From contig CAVWKS010000011.1 of NCBI GenBank assembly GCA_963755635.1, positions 1 through 64,000 on the forward strand: a stretch of DNA of 64,000 nt, in the 5' to 3' direction. Shown here piece after piece: positions 27,075-34,574 of this stretch; positions within the stretch are counted from its first letter, which is position 1; each line of letters starts with the position of its first letter. This stretch comes from AC-32 sp963755635 (GTDB lineage Bacteria > Actinomycetota > Thermoleophilia > Gaiellales > Gaiellaceae). The position numbers were made by a program, and so were the translations under genes. The notes under the pieces were generated by a model. That model was not told where the DNA came from, did no database searches, and saw only the letters and a program-made list of their open reading frames with translations.

Positions 27075-27272
27075 GTGAGCGCAATCGTGATCGAACTCCC
27101 GACCGTCGAGTCTCTCAGCGATGAGATTCGCGGTCTTGTCTACGAGCGCCAGACCCTGCGCGCGGTGGGCGCGCCGCGCGAAGCACTCGAGCGCAACCGC
27201 ATGGAGCTCGTCGAGCGCCAGCAGCATCTGGTGCACGCGCTGATCCGCCGGTTCCGACCGGCAGCGGCCTAG
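27075..27272 (+). CDS. Small hypothetical helical protein
   Basis: This protein has about 65 aa and no named family that I recognise. It begins SAIVIELPTVESLSDEIRGLVYERQTL and ends RQQHLVHALIRRFRP. It is helical and rich in Leu, Glu and Arg, which suggests a coiled-coil or dimer. The GTG at 27075 has AAGG 6 nt upstream; a TTG at 27069 and a GTG at 27087 are alternatives. Small helical proteins of this kind are common next to tRNAs in actinobacteria. Confidence 0.6.
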   Translation: MSAIVIELPTVESLSDEIRGLVYERQTLRAVGAPREALERNRMELVERQQHLVHALIRRFRPAAA

Positions 27273-27317
27273 CCCGTTCCCTTCCGACGAACGAGGGCTA
27301 TCCTGTCCTCGCTTCGC

Positions 27318-27391
27318 GGTGGCGGTAGCTCAGTTGGTAGAGCCCCGGGTTGTGGTCCCGGTGGTCGGGGGTTCGAGTCCCCTCCGCCACC
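27318..27391 (+). tRNA. tRNA-His (anticodon GUG)
   Basis: The acceptor GTGGCGG pairs with CCGCCAC, with the extra 5' G(-1) at 27318 opposite C73, the bacterial tRNA-His identity element. The anticodon arm CCGGG-TTGTGGT-CCCGG gives GTG. T-arm GGGGGTTCGAGTCCCC is present. Confidence 0.95.
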
Positions 27392-27466
27392 CTCGCGCCC
27401 TGGCCGGCGAACGCCGCCAGCGGCGCGCCAGACCGCGATGGGCGCTCTGGCAAACTCAGTTCGAAT

Positions 27467-27538
27467 GGCCCCGTAGCTCAGTGGATAGAGCAGCGGACTT
27501 CGAATCCGCGTGCGGAGGTTCGACTCCTCCCGGGGCCA
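27467..27538 (+). tRNA. tRNA-Arg (anticodon UCG)
   Basis: The acceptor GGCCCCG pairs with CGGGGCC and A73 is the discriminator. The anticodon stem GCGGA/TCCGC encloses CTTCGAA (anticodon TCG), and the T-arm is GGAGGTTCGACTCCTCC. It lies 75 bp after tRNA-His on the same strand, and they may share a transcript. Confidence 0.95.
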
Positions 27539-27586
27539 CTCAGGGAAGTGCCTGCAACCCTGCACCTGCTACGCCCGCGCGTTCCT

Positions 27587-28015
27587 TTAGTGGATCTCGA
27601 GCCGGTCAATCCGGCTGCGCAGCTCGCGTAGTTCGCCCAACACCTCTCGTTCGAACTCGCGCTCCCGTTCTTCGGACGGCGCCTCATCCTTCCGCACGAA
27701 AAGTGAAGCGACTGCGGCGGTGGTCATCGCCAGGAAGCTGAAGCCGAGGAGCATCAGAAGGGCAGCAATCGCCTTTCCTCCGGCGGTCGTCGGCACGCCA
27801 CCGACGAAGCCGACGGTAGTCATGAGCGAGAGCGACCAGAGGACGCCGTCCCAATAGTTCTTTGCCGCCTCGGTTTCGAGGGCTGCAAGACCTCCGCCGC
27901 TGAGCAGCACGACAACTACTCCGAACGGGAGGGCGAAGGCAAACCACTGCGCTCTGAGCGAACGATTCGATCTGCGCACAACTTCGATGATCGTCGTGCT
28001 CCGTTCGCCCGACAT
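27587..28015 (-). CDS. Two-TM potassium channel-like protein with variant filter
   Basis: This 142-aa Ion_trans_2-type channel has one membrane helix at about residues 25-45 (FALPFGVVVVLLSGGGL). The pore loop WDGVLWSLSLMTTVGFVGGVPTT and a second helix (AIAALLMLLGFSFLAMTTAAVASL) follow. A charged coiled-coil tail ends the protein (EEREREFEREVLGELREL). The filter reads TVGFVG instead of TVGYGD or TVGFGD, so K+ selectivity is uncertain. No regulatory RCK domain is present. It is divergent from the gene at 28117. Confidence 0.8.
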   Translation of the reverse strand: MSGERSTTIIEVVRRSNRSLRAQWFAFALPFGVVVVLLSGGGLAALETEAAKNYWDGVLWSLSLMTTVGFVGGVPTTAGGKAIAALLMLLGFSFLAMTTAAVASLFVRKDEAPSEEREREFEREVLGELRELRSRIDRLEIH

Positions 28016-28116
28016 CGGGGAACTTCCGCACCTGCTTCTACGTAGTCTCCGCAGCCGCAGCCATCAACTGCCCCGTTGCCGTTCGTCCCTCCTGCCGGAA
28101 ACGCGGGCGAGCCTGC

Positions 28117-30387
28117 ATGCTTCGAGGCGTGGAGATGACGGTGAACGGGCGGGCGGTGTCGCTCGAGGGAGTGGACGGAAGCCTGCTCCGGCTCCTGCGG
28201 GAGTCGCTCGGGCTGAAGGGCGCGAAGCCCGGCTGCGGCGAGGGGGCGTGCGGGGCCTGCACCGTGCTCGTCGAGGGTCGGCCGGTGCGGGCCTGCGTGA
28301 CCCCGGCGCGCGCCGTCGCGGGCGCGTCGGTCCTCACGGTCGAGGGGCTCGCCGCGGACGGGCTCCTGCACCCGGTGCAGGAGGCGTTCGTCGAGGTCGG
28401 CGCCTTCCAGTGCGGCTACTGCACGCCCGGGATGGTCATGTCGGCGGTCGCGCTGCTTCGGCGTAGCTCTCGACCGAGCGAGGCGGAGATCTCGGTCGCG
28501 CTCGAGGGCAACGTCTGCCGCTGCTGCGCCTACCCCCGCATCGTGCGCGCTGTGCGGCGGGCCGCGGAGCTCGCCGGGCCCGGCCGGGCGACCTCTGGTG
28601 TCGCGCCGAGCGAGCTTCCGCGACCCGAGCGTCCCTGGAGCTCGGTGGAGCCGGAGGAGCGCGACTACTTCGACGTGCTCGGCGACGGGCTGGTCGTCGT
28701 CGCGCAGCGCCCAGAGTCGGCCGGCTGGGCGACCTGCGACGAGGCCTGGCTCCACCTCGGTGCGGATGGGTCGGCCACGGCGTTCACCGGCAAGGTCGAC
28801 GTCGGCCAGGGAACGGTCGATGCCCTGGCGGCGCTGGTGGCCGAGGAGCTCCAGCGCCCGGTCGAGAGCGTTCAGGTCGTCTGCGGAGACACCGACGTCT
28901 GCCCGTACGACCTCGGCACCTTCGGCAGTCGCTCGACACCGGACGTGGCGCCGCTGCTCGCGGCGGCGGCCGCCGGCGCGCGGCGCGCGCTGGACGAGGG
29001 CGGCGGCCTCTCGGGCCGCCGGGTCGAGGTGGTCGAGGAGGTCGCGACGCCGAAGAGCCCAGGCGGCCCGGTCGGCCGGCGCGCCGCGACGGCGATCGTC
29101 ACCGGAACGCAGGTCTATCCGTCCGACATCGACCGGCCCGGCTCGGTCACGGTGCGGCCCGCGCGGGTCGCCGAGAGCCTGCCCGAGCCCTCGGAGGACG
29201 AGCTCGGCGCGTACCTGCGCTCGCATCCCGCCGAGCCGGAGGGCTGGGAAGGCACGGGCGAGGAGTCCGAGGGAGACGTCGAGAGCGCGCTGGCGGAGGC
29301 GCCACTCCGGCTGGACGCGACCTACACGACCTCGTTCCTCGCGCACGTCCCGCTCGAGACGCGCGCCGCGGTCGCGGAGTGGCACGGCGACGCGCTCACG
29401 GTCTGGACCGGCACGCAGCGGCCGTTCGGCGTGCGCGAGCAGCTGGCCGAGGCGCTCGGGCTCGAGGAGGAGCAGATTCGCGTGATCGCGCCGATCGCCG
29501 GCGGCGGCTTCGGCGGCAAGCACACGGCCGACGCGGCGGTCGAGGCGGCGCGGCTCGCCCGCGAGCAGGGCCGCCCGGTCCGCGTGCACTGGACGCGCGA
29601 GGACGAGTTCCGCCTCGGCTACGTCCGGCCCGCCGCGATCATCGACGTGCGTGCGGGCGCGCTCGACGACGGGACGCTCGTCGCCTGGGACTTCCTCGAC
29701 GTCAACGCGGGGGCGGCCGGGCTCTCGATCCCCTACCGCGTCGACGACTGGCGCGTCCGCTTCCAGCCGGCCGAGTCGCCGCTGCCGCAGGGCTCGTACC
29801 GCGCGCTCGCCTCGACGGCGAACCACTTCGCACGCGAGTCGCACCTGGACGAGCTGGCCGGGCTGGCCGGCGCCGATCCCCTCGAGCTCCGCCTCCGCCT
29901 GCTCGACGACGAGCGTTCGCGCGCGGTGCTCACGGCCGCTGCGGAGCGGGCGGGCTGGAACGAGCGCGAGGGCCGCTCGCTCGGGATCGCCGCTGGGCTC
30001 GAGAAGGACGGGCGCGTCGCGACGTGCGCCGAGGTGACCGGCGGCGCGGTCACGCGGATCGTCACCGCCTTCGACTGCGGCGCCGTCCTCGACCCCGACA
30101 ACCTGGCGAACCAGATCGAGGGAGCCACCGTGATGGGCCTCGGCGCCGCCCTCTTCGAGCGGGTGCGCTTCGAGGGAAGCAGGATCCGGAACGCCAGCCT
30201 GACCGCCTACCGGGTGCCGCGCTTCGGCGACGTGCCGCCCATCGAGGTCGTGCTCCTCGACCGGCCAGACGAGCCCTCGGCCGGCGCAGGCGAGGCACCG
30301 ATCGTCGCCGTCGCGCCGGCGATCGCGGCCGCGCTGCACGCGGAGACCGGAGAGCGTCTCCGGGCGCTGCCGCTCCTACCGGCCTGA
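28117..30387 (+). CDS. Molybdenum hydroxylase: fused 2Fe-2S and molybdopterin-binding subunits
   Basis: This 756-aa protein belongs to the xanthine dehydrogenase family. Residues 1-150 carry two 2Fe-2S motifs: plant-type GCGEGACGACTV...C, then CGYCTPGMVM...CRCCAYPRIVRA. The Mo part follows directly and has the isoquinoline 1-oxidoreductase (IorB) order: GKVDVGQGTVDALAALVAEEL comes first, then the PIAGGGFGGKH loop, and AFDCGAVLDPDNLANQIEGA with a catalytic-type Glu region at the end. No FAD domain is present. The fused IorA-IorB arrangement is unusual. A GTG/ATG choice exists at 28117 or 28135 (MTVNGRAV). The substrate is unknown. Confidence 0.85.
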   Translation: MLRGVEMTVNGRAVSLEGVDGSLLRLLRESLGLKGAKPGCGEGACGACTVLVEGRPVRACVTPARAVAGASVLTVEGLAADGLLHPVQEAFVEVGAFQCGYCTPGMVMSAVALLRRSSRPSEAEISVALEGNVCRCCAYPRIVRAVRRAAELAGPGRATSGVAPSELPRPERPWSSVEPEERDYFDVLGDGLVVVAQRPESAGWATCDEAWLHLGADGSATAFTGKVDVGQGTVDALAALVAEELQRPVESVQVVCGDTDVCPYDLGTFGSRSTPDVAPLLAAAAAGARRALDEGGGLSGRRVEVVEEVATPKSPGGPVGRRAATAIVTGTQVYPSDIDRPGSVTVRPARVAESLPEPSEDELGAYLRSHPAEPEGWEGTGEESEGDVESALAEAPLRLDATYTTSFLAHVPLETRAAVAEWHGDALTVWTGTQRPFGVREQLAEALGLEEEQIRVIAPIAGGGFGGKHTADAAVEAARLAREQGRPVRVHWTREDEFRLGYVRPAAIIDVRAGALDDGTLVAWDFLDVNAGAAGLSIPYRVDDWRVRFQPAESPLPQGSYRALASTANHFARESHLDELAGLAGADPLELRLRLLDDERSRAVLTAAAERAGWNEREGRSLGIAAGLEKDGRVATCAEVTGGAVTRIVTAFDCGAVLDPDNLANQIEGATVMGLGAALFERVRFEGSRIRNASLTAYRVPRFGDVPPIEVVLLDRPDEPSAGAGEAPIVAVAPAIAAALHAETGERLRALPLLPA

Positions 30388-30493
30388 TCCGGGCCGTTTC
30401 GTCCCGCTTTCGAGGGATTTTCGGCTGCAGGACGCAGGTTGGCCCCCGTGCAGGGGTCTATTGAGCGTCCATCCCAGAAAAGGAGCCCCTCCC

Positions 30494-31012
30494 ATGCGGA
30501 AACTCGTCTTCTTCGCCCTCGTCGCGGCCTTCGTCGTGCCGGCGGCGGCAATCGCCGGCTCACCGAGCGCGGGCGACAAGACCAACGCCTCCAAGCAGTG
30601 CGCCTCCGAGCGCCAGCAGATGGGCGGCGACGTGTTCAAGCAGACCTACGGCACGAACGCGACCAAGTCGAACGCGTTCGGCAAGTGCGTCTCGAAGCTT
30701 GCGCAGCAGAACGAGCAGGACCGCTCGAACGCGGCCTCGCAGTGCCGCTCCGAGCGCTCGGATGACCCCGCTGCCTTCAAGACGAAGTACGGCACCGGCA
30801 AGAACGGCGCGAACGCCTTCGGCAAGTGCGTCTCCTCGAAGGCCAAGACTGCAGAGGCGAAGCAGGTCAACGCGACCGTCAACGCGGCGAAGCAGTGCCG
30901 GGCAGAGCAGCAGGCGGACCCGACCGCCTTCAAGAACCAGTACGGCACGAACGCCAACAAGTCCAACGCGTTCGGCAAGTGCGTCTCGGGCAAGGTCAAG
31001 CACACCCCGTAA
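30494..31012 (+). CDS. Secreted Cys-repeat protein (three repeats)
   Basis: This 172-aa protein has a clear signal peptide (MRKLVFFALVAAFVVPAAAIA). The mature part is three tandem units of about 45-50 residues. Each has the pattern K/SQCxxE/SR, a central F..YGT, and a closing NAFGKCVS. That gives six Cys in all. Clear AGGAG occurs 8 nt before the ATG at 30494. The repeat has no named domain that I know. A terminator hairpin follows at 31034. It is likely an extracellular or cell-wall protein, function unknown. Confidence 0.8.
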   Translation: MRKLVFFALVAAFVVPAAAIAGSPSAGDKTNASKQCASERQQMGGDVFKQTYGTNATKSNAFGKCVSKLAQQNEQDRSNAASQCRSERSDDPAAFKTKYGTGKNGANAFGKCVSSKAKTAEAKQVNATVNAAKQCRAEQQADPTAFKNQYGTNANKSNAFGKCVSGKVKHTP

Positions 31013-31033
31013 GAACAGGGCTTCTGCTCACGA

Positions 31034-31059
31034 GCAAGGGCGGCGAAAGCCGCCCTTGC
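31034..31059 (+). terminator. Rho-independent-type hairpin
   Basis: An 11-bp perfect stem (GCAAGGGCGGC / GCCGCCCTTGC) with a GAAA tetraloop sits 21 bp after the stop codon of the Cys-repeat gene and just before the convergent DJ-1/PfpI gene. There is no clear T-tract, so termination by this hairpin alone is likely but not certain. It may serve both directions. Confidence 0.7.
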
Positions 31060-31074
31060 CGTTACCTGGGGCCG

Positions 31075-31677
31075 TTACTTGGCTGCCGCGTCCGCGTGCA
31101 CCGCGTCCTGGGCCTTCTCGGCCTGCTCCTCGTGGCGGCCTTCGCAGAACTCCTCGACGATCTTCTTGTTGAAGGCAGGCAGGTCGTCCGGCTTGCGGCT
31201 CGTCACGAGGCCCTGGTCGACGACGACCTCCTCGTCGACCCACTCGCCGCCGGCGTTGCGGATGTCGGTCTGCAGGCTCGGCCATGAAGTGACCTTGCGG
31301 CCGCGCACGACGCCGGCCTCAACGAGCATCCAGGGGCCGTGGCAGATCACGCCGACGGGCTTGCCCTGCTCGAAGAAGTCGCGCACGAAGGCGACGGCGT
31401 TCTCGTCGATGCGCATCGCGTCCGGGTTGCCGACGCCGCCCGGGATCACGAGCGCGTCGTAGTCGGCGGCGCTCGCCTCCTCGGTGGTGCGGTCGACGGC
31501 GAAGACGTCGGCCTTGTCGTAGTGGTTGAAGCCCTGGATCTTGCCCTCTTCCAGCGAGACGAGCTCGACGTCGGCGCCCTCGTCTCTGACCGCCTTCCAC
31601 GGCTCGGTCAGCTCGACCTGCTCGACCATGTCGGTGGCCAGGAACGCCACGCGCTTGCCTTCCAGCTTCTTGGACAT
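31075..31677 (-). CDS. DJ-1/PfpI family protein (type 1 glutamine amidotransferase-like)
   Basis: This 200-aa protein begins EGKRVAFLATDMVEQVEL. The nucleophile elbow is VGVICHGPWMLVEAG, where the Cys is in the usual ICHG context. A Glu for the catalytic diad lies near MVEQVELTEPW. Family members include the general stress protein YfkM and PfpI-like proteases or glyoxalase III-type enzymes. It is probably a stress-related deglycase or chaperone. It is convergent with the Cys-repeat gene. Confidence 0.88.
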   Translation of the reverse strand: MSKKLEGKRVAFLATDMVEQVELTEPWKAVRDEGADVELVSLEEGKIQGFNHYDKADVFAVDRTTEEASAADYDALVIPGGVGNPDAMRIDENAVAFVRDFFEQGKPVGVICHGPWMLVEAGVVRGRKVTSWPSLQTDIRNAGGEWVDEEVVVDQGLVTSRKPDDLPAFNKKIVEEFCEGRHEEQAEKAQDAVHADAAAK

Positions 31678-31702
31678 GTCCGCTCCTTCCTGTCGAATCC
31701 CC

Positions 31703-31999
31703 TTACGGGCCGGTTGGCGGCGGAGGCTCGTCCTCGACGTAGGTCGTGGTCCGGCGCCGCGCGTACGGCATGTAGACGCGGCGCCGCGCGACGGGCGCGC
31801 CCTCGTCGTACCAGCCTGCCCAGAACCCGGCGCCCCACCAGCTGCGCCAGAGCACGAGCGAGATCAGGAAGACGATGATCCCGATCACCATCAGGATCAC
31901 GCCGACGACCTGCGGGTCGACGCTACCGCCACTCGAATTCACGGCCCAGGTCAAGATTGCCCCGAAGGCAATCAGGATCAGGCTGATCACGATTCCCAT
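31703..31999 (-). CDS. DUF6458-like small membrane protein
   Basis: This protein has 98 aa and starts with MGIVISLILIAFGAILTWAV, then GSVDPQVVGVILMVIGIIVFLISLVLW. This two-helix layout with a PxVVGxILM loop resembles the actinobacterial DUF6458 family. A hydrophilic tail follows with Trp/Gly-rich and Arg-rich segments and PPPPTGP at the end. An upstream start inside the tRNA region is not believable; the ATG at 31999 fits the family. Function is unknown. Confidence 0.7.
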   Translation of the reverse strand: MGIVISLILIAFGAILTWAVNSSGGSVDPQVVGVILMVIGIIVFLISLVLWRSWWGAGFWAGWYDEGAPVARRRVYMPYARRRTTTYVEDEPPPPTGP

Positions 32000-32041
32000 G
32001 GGGGGCTTGCTTCCCCGCCGGGCGGAATCCGAACCTCTCGA

Positions 32042-32113
32042 TGCGCCTGGGAGGATTCGAACCTCCGACCGGCGGCTTAGAAGGCCGCTGCTCTTCCACT
32101 GAGCTACAGGCGC
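32042..32113 (-). tRNA. tRNA-Arg (anticodon UCU)
   Basis: On the minus strand the acceptor GCGCCTG pairs with CAGGCGC and A73 follows. The anticodon stem GCGGC/GCCGC holds CTTCTAA (anticodon TCT, reads AGA/AGG). The T-arm is GGAGGTTCGAATCCTCC. Confidence 0.95.
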
Positions 32114-32155
32114 GCGTGACAAAGCGTACCCGGCACTACGCCGGTCTTCTCCGCC

Positions 32156-32182
32156 GCCGCAGCCGACATGCGCGGCTGCGGC
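32156..32182. other. GC-rich hairpin
   Basis: A 10-bp stem (GCCGCAGCCG / CGGCTGCGGC) has a 7-nt loop, and a short T-rich stretch CTTTT follows on the plus strand. It lies between the tRNA-Arg (upstream for the minus strand) and the AI-2E exporter. It could end rightward readthrough; no clear partner gene is visible. Confidence 0.4.
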
Positions 32183-32217
32183 TCACATGCGCTTTTGGTG
32201 GGATGGTCTATCTCCGG

Positions 32218-32256
32218 CGAAAGTCGTCATGGCCCGCGCAGCGGGCCGGACTTTCG
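32218..32256 (-). terminator. Hairpin after the AI-2E exporter gene
   Basis: Nested inverted repeats occur 7 bp past the AI-2E exporter stop codon. The outer arm is CGAAAGTC (32218-32225) with GACTTTCG (32249-32256), and the inner arm is GGCCCGC with GCGGGCC around a GCA loop. There is no U-tract, so it may act with other factors. It is positioned right for terminating the minus-strand transcript. Confidence 0.55.
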
Positions 32257-32263
32257 ACGGTTA

Positions 32264-33325
32264 CTAGAGCGCGGCCGGCGCGTGCTCGCGGCGGTGGGCC
32301 CGCCAGTCCAGGATCAGCACCTGGAGCGAGCCGGCCACGGGAATGGCGGCGAGCGCGCCGAGAATTCCCGCGAGCTCCGCCCCGATCAGGATCGAGATCA
32401 GCACCGCCAGTGGCGAGAGCTCGACAGTCCGTCCGTAGATCACCGGCTGGAGCACGTGGTTCTCGACCTGCTGGTAGACGATGAAGAAGACGACGACCAC
32501 GATCCCGGCCGGGATCGAGTGCAGGAACGACACGATGCCGATCAGGATCGCGGCCATGGTCGCGCCGGCGAGCGGGATCAGGTCGAGGATCGCGACGATC
32601 AGCCCGAGCGCGACCGCGTAGGGGACGCCCATCGCGACCAGGACCACCGTCGTCAGGCCACCTGCGATCAGGCTGATCAGGAGGTTTCCGGTGACGTAGC
32701 CGCCGACCGTCCGGTAGATGTCGTAACCGACCTTGCGCCAGCGCGGCTGCGACTCTGCGGGAAGCGCCGAATAGAGGCGCTCGACCCACGTCGGGCCCTC
32801 GAGCAGCATGAAGAAGGTCATGAAGACGATCGTGATCGATGCGACCACGATCGTGATCACGCCTTTCGCGAACGAGACGGCCACCCCCGACAGGCCGAGC
32901 ACCTTTGCCGCGCCGCCGTTCTTGACGGCGTGATCGATCCGCTCCTGGATGTGGTACTTCGTCTCGAGGAAGCCGAGCCGCCCGCGCCCGTGCGTCAGGT
33001 CGTGCGCGTAGTCCGGGAGCTTGTGCACGAAGTCGTTCAGCTGGTTGACGAGCGTCGGCACGAAGGTGTAGGCGATTCCGACGAGGAAGAGGATCGCGAG
33101 CAGGTAGGTGAGCCCCGCCGCCCAGCCGCGGCTGCGGACGCCGCGGCGCTGGAACCATTCGACCGCGGGGTTGAGGGCAAGCGCGAGGAAGATCGAGATC
33201 ACGACCCAGGCGAGCACGTGGCGCGCGATCCAGAGCACCTCGAGGGTGACCGCGACCGCGATCACGATCCCGAGCACGGAGAGGACCGTCCGCGCCCGCA
33301 GACGGACGAGGCGTTCCGGGATCAC
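32264..33325 (-). CDS. AI-2E family transporter
   Basis: This is a 353-aa polytopic protein of the PF01594 family, used as a small-molecule efflux or signal transporter. Seven to eight helices are visible: IFLALALNPAVEWFQRRG near the start, a periplasmic loop, and a C-terminal bundle. ALGLIVAILDLIPLAGATMAAILIG is a typical family signature, and PVIYGRTVELSPLAVLISILIG is the conserved last-third block. The start is GTG at 33325. A hairpin follows its stop. No autoinducer genes are visible nearby, so the substrate is unknown. Confidence 0.88.
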   Translation of the reverse strand: MIPERLVRLRARTVLSVLGIVIAVAVTLEVLWIARHVLAWVVISIFLALALNPAVEWFQRRGVRSRGWAAGLTYLLAILFLVGIAYTFVPTLVNQLNDFVHKLPDYAHDLTHGRGRLGFLETKYHIQERIDHAVKNGGAAKVLGLSGVAVSFAKGVITIVVASITIVFMTFFMLLEGPTWVERLYSALPAESQPRWRKVGYDIYRTVGGYVTGNLLISLIAGGLTTVVLVAMGVPYAVALGLIVAILDLIPLAGATMAAILIGIVSFLHSIPAGIVVVVFFIVYQQVENHVLQPVIYGRTVELSPLAVLISILIGAELAGILGALAAIPVAGSLQVLILDWRAHRREHAPAAL

Positions 33326-33387
33326 CCCCTCAGGATCGCGGACGAGCCGGACGTTTCGATCCGCCGCGGCCCGAGTAAGCTGGCGCT

Positions 33388-33681
33388 GTGAGCCTCCGCG
33401 GCAGTCCCGTCGAGCAGACTGCGTCGCTTCCCGACGGCCGCGAGGTGCGCGTGTGGGTCGGCGTGCCGGAGGACTCCTACATCCCGCGCAAGGAGCTGGA
33501 CACGGTTGACGTCGAGCTGTACGAGGGCGACCTTCATCTCGCCGCGGTGAACACCGTGCTCGCGCCGCAGCAGCAGAGCGAAGCGCTTCAGCTCGCGCGC
33601 GAGATCGTCAAGGGCCTCGAGTCAGGCGAGCTCGAGCCGACGGCCGCGGCGATCGAGCCCCTGGCCGACGAGCCGCGCTGA
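33388..33681 (+). CDS. Conserved hypothetical protein
   Basis: A GTG-started 97-aa protein. It has a compact beta-rich part (DGREVRVWVGVPEDSYIP, then DTVDVELYEGDLHLAAV) and a helical end (SEALQLAREIVKGLESGEL). There is no signal peptide or membrane helix. I do not recognise a family. It is divergent from the AI-2E transporter with about 60 bp between. Confidence 0.65.
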   Translation: MSLRGSPVEQTASLPDGREVRVWVGVPEDSYIPRKELDTVDVELYEGDLHLAAVNTVLAPQQQSEALQLAREIVKGLESGELEPTAAAIEPLADEPR

Positions 33682-33689
33682 ACCACGAG

Positions 33690-33760
33690 AGCGGGCGGCG
33701 GGGATCGAACCCGCATAACCAGCTTGGAAGGCTGGGGCTCTACCATTGAGCTACGCCCGC
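33690..33760 (-). tRNA. tRNA-Gly (anticodon UCC)
   Basis: On the minus strand the acceptor GCGGGCG pairs with CGCCCGC, with discriminator U. Anticodon stem CCAGC/GCTGG encloses CTTCCAA (anticodon TCC). The T-arm is GCGGGTTCGATCCCCGC. Confidence 0.95.
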
Positions 33761-33788
33761 GCTCGGAACAAGGGTAGCCGGAAGAAGA

Positions 33789-33813
33789 AACGGCCTCCCA
33801 GAGGGAGGCCGTT
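33789..33813 (-). terminator. Strong hairpin, terminator-like
   Basis: A perfect 11-bp stem (AACGGCCTCCC / GGGAGGCCGTT) has a 3-nt loop. On the minus strand the hairpin is followed by TTTCTTCTTCC. It lies just upstream of tRNA-Gly, so it may block readthrough into that tRNA from the right. No minus-strand gene is close upstream, so its purpose is unclear. Confidence 0.5.
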
Positions 33814-33826
33814 GCGCTAAGTACCC

Positions 33827-33883
33827 GGGGTCAATGCGGCGAGCATTTCCGGAGACCCTGCGGCGAGACTTCGGATTGACCCC
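33827..33883. repeat. GGGGTCAAT / ATTGACCCC inverted repeat
   Basis: Nine-base arms at 33827-33835 and 33875-33883 form an inverted repeat with a 39-bp spacer. This motif resembles the GGGGTC core found in many REP palindromes, but it is not the same sequence as the RAYT-associated repeats at 12452 and 13134. It sits next to the tRNA-Gly. It could be a remnant of another REP-like element. Confidence 0.35.
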
Positions 33884-33968
33884 GCGTTGTCTGTAGTTGT
33901 CATTCTCGGTCGCGAGGCAACACCGGCCATCCCCCGGCCGGGTGATTCGCTCCGGGAAGAATGAGCCC

Positions 33969-34574
33969 GTGGAGCGTGTCCTGCTCACCCGCCACGCCGA
34001 GAGCGAGGCATCCGTCGCCGGCTTGACGAACGGCGATCCACGGAGCGAGATCGGGCTCACCGAGCTCGGGCGGGACCAGGCGCGGCACCTTCGAGACCGG
34101 CTCGCAGACGTCGAGATCGACCTCTGCGCGGTCAGCGAATTCCGGCGCGCGCAGGAGACCGCGAGCATCGCGCTCGAAGGCCGTGACGTCCCCCGGATCG
34201 TGATCCCGGAGCTGAACGACATCCGCTTCGGCGAGTTCGAAGGCGGCCGCCTCGCCGACTACCGCGCGTGGGCGCGAGCCCACGGCCCTGAGGATGTCGT
34301 TCCCGGCGGCGGCGAGAGCCGCGCCGCGACCGTCCAGCGGTACGTGACGGCGTTCCGCGAGCTCCTCGCCCGGCCCGAGCCGACGATCCTCGTCGTCGCG
34401 CACAGCCTGCCGATCCGCTACGCGCTCGACGCTGCAGCCGGAAGCCCGCCGCGCCCGGCGGTCGAGCAGATCCCCTACGCCGAGCCGTTCGAGCTCGACG
34501 CCGCCGAGCTCAGCCGCGCGGCCGAGATGCTGGAGCGCTGGTGCAGCGCTCCAGCATGGCCTCGAACTACCTGA
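33969..34574 (+). CDS. Histidine phosphatase family protein
   Basis: This 201-aa protein belongs to the phosphoglycerate mutase-like superfamily. The phospho-His motif is LLTRHAESEASV; the second His is in ILVVAHSLPIRYAL. FGEFEGGRLADY marks the typical GEWEG-like loop. The start is the GTG at 33969 (VERVLLTRHAE); the upstream ORF extension does not fit. The target may be a sugar phosphate or another small phosphate ester; I cannot tell. Confidence 0.87.
   Translation: MERVLLTRHAESEASVAGLTNGDPRSEIGLTELGRDQARHLRDRLADVEIDLCAVSEFRRAQETASIALEGRDVPRIVIPELNDIRFGEFEGGRLADYRAWARAHGPEDVVPGGGESRAATVQRYVTAFRELLARPEPTILVVAHSLPIRYALDAAAGSPPRPAVEQIPYAEPFELDAAELSRAAEMLERWCSAPAWPRTT

Noticed and set aside
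27916..30339. Minus-strand open frame of about 800 codons
   Set aside because: Antisense to the molybdenum hydroxylase, which has clear 2Fe-2S and Mo motifs.
33740..34222. Minus-strand ORF over the histidine phosphatase start
   Set aside because: Antisense to a real phosphatase and overlaps tRNA-Gly.
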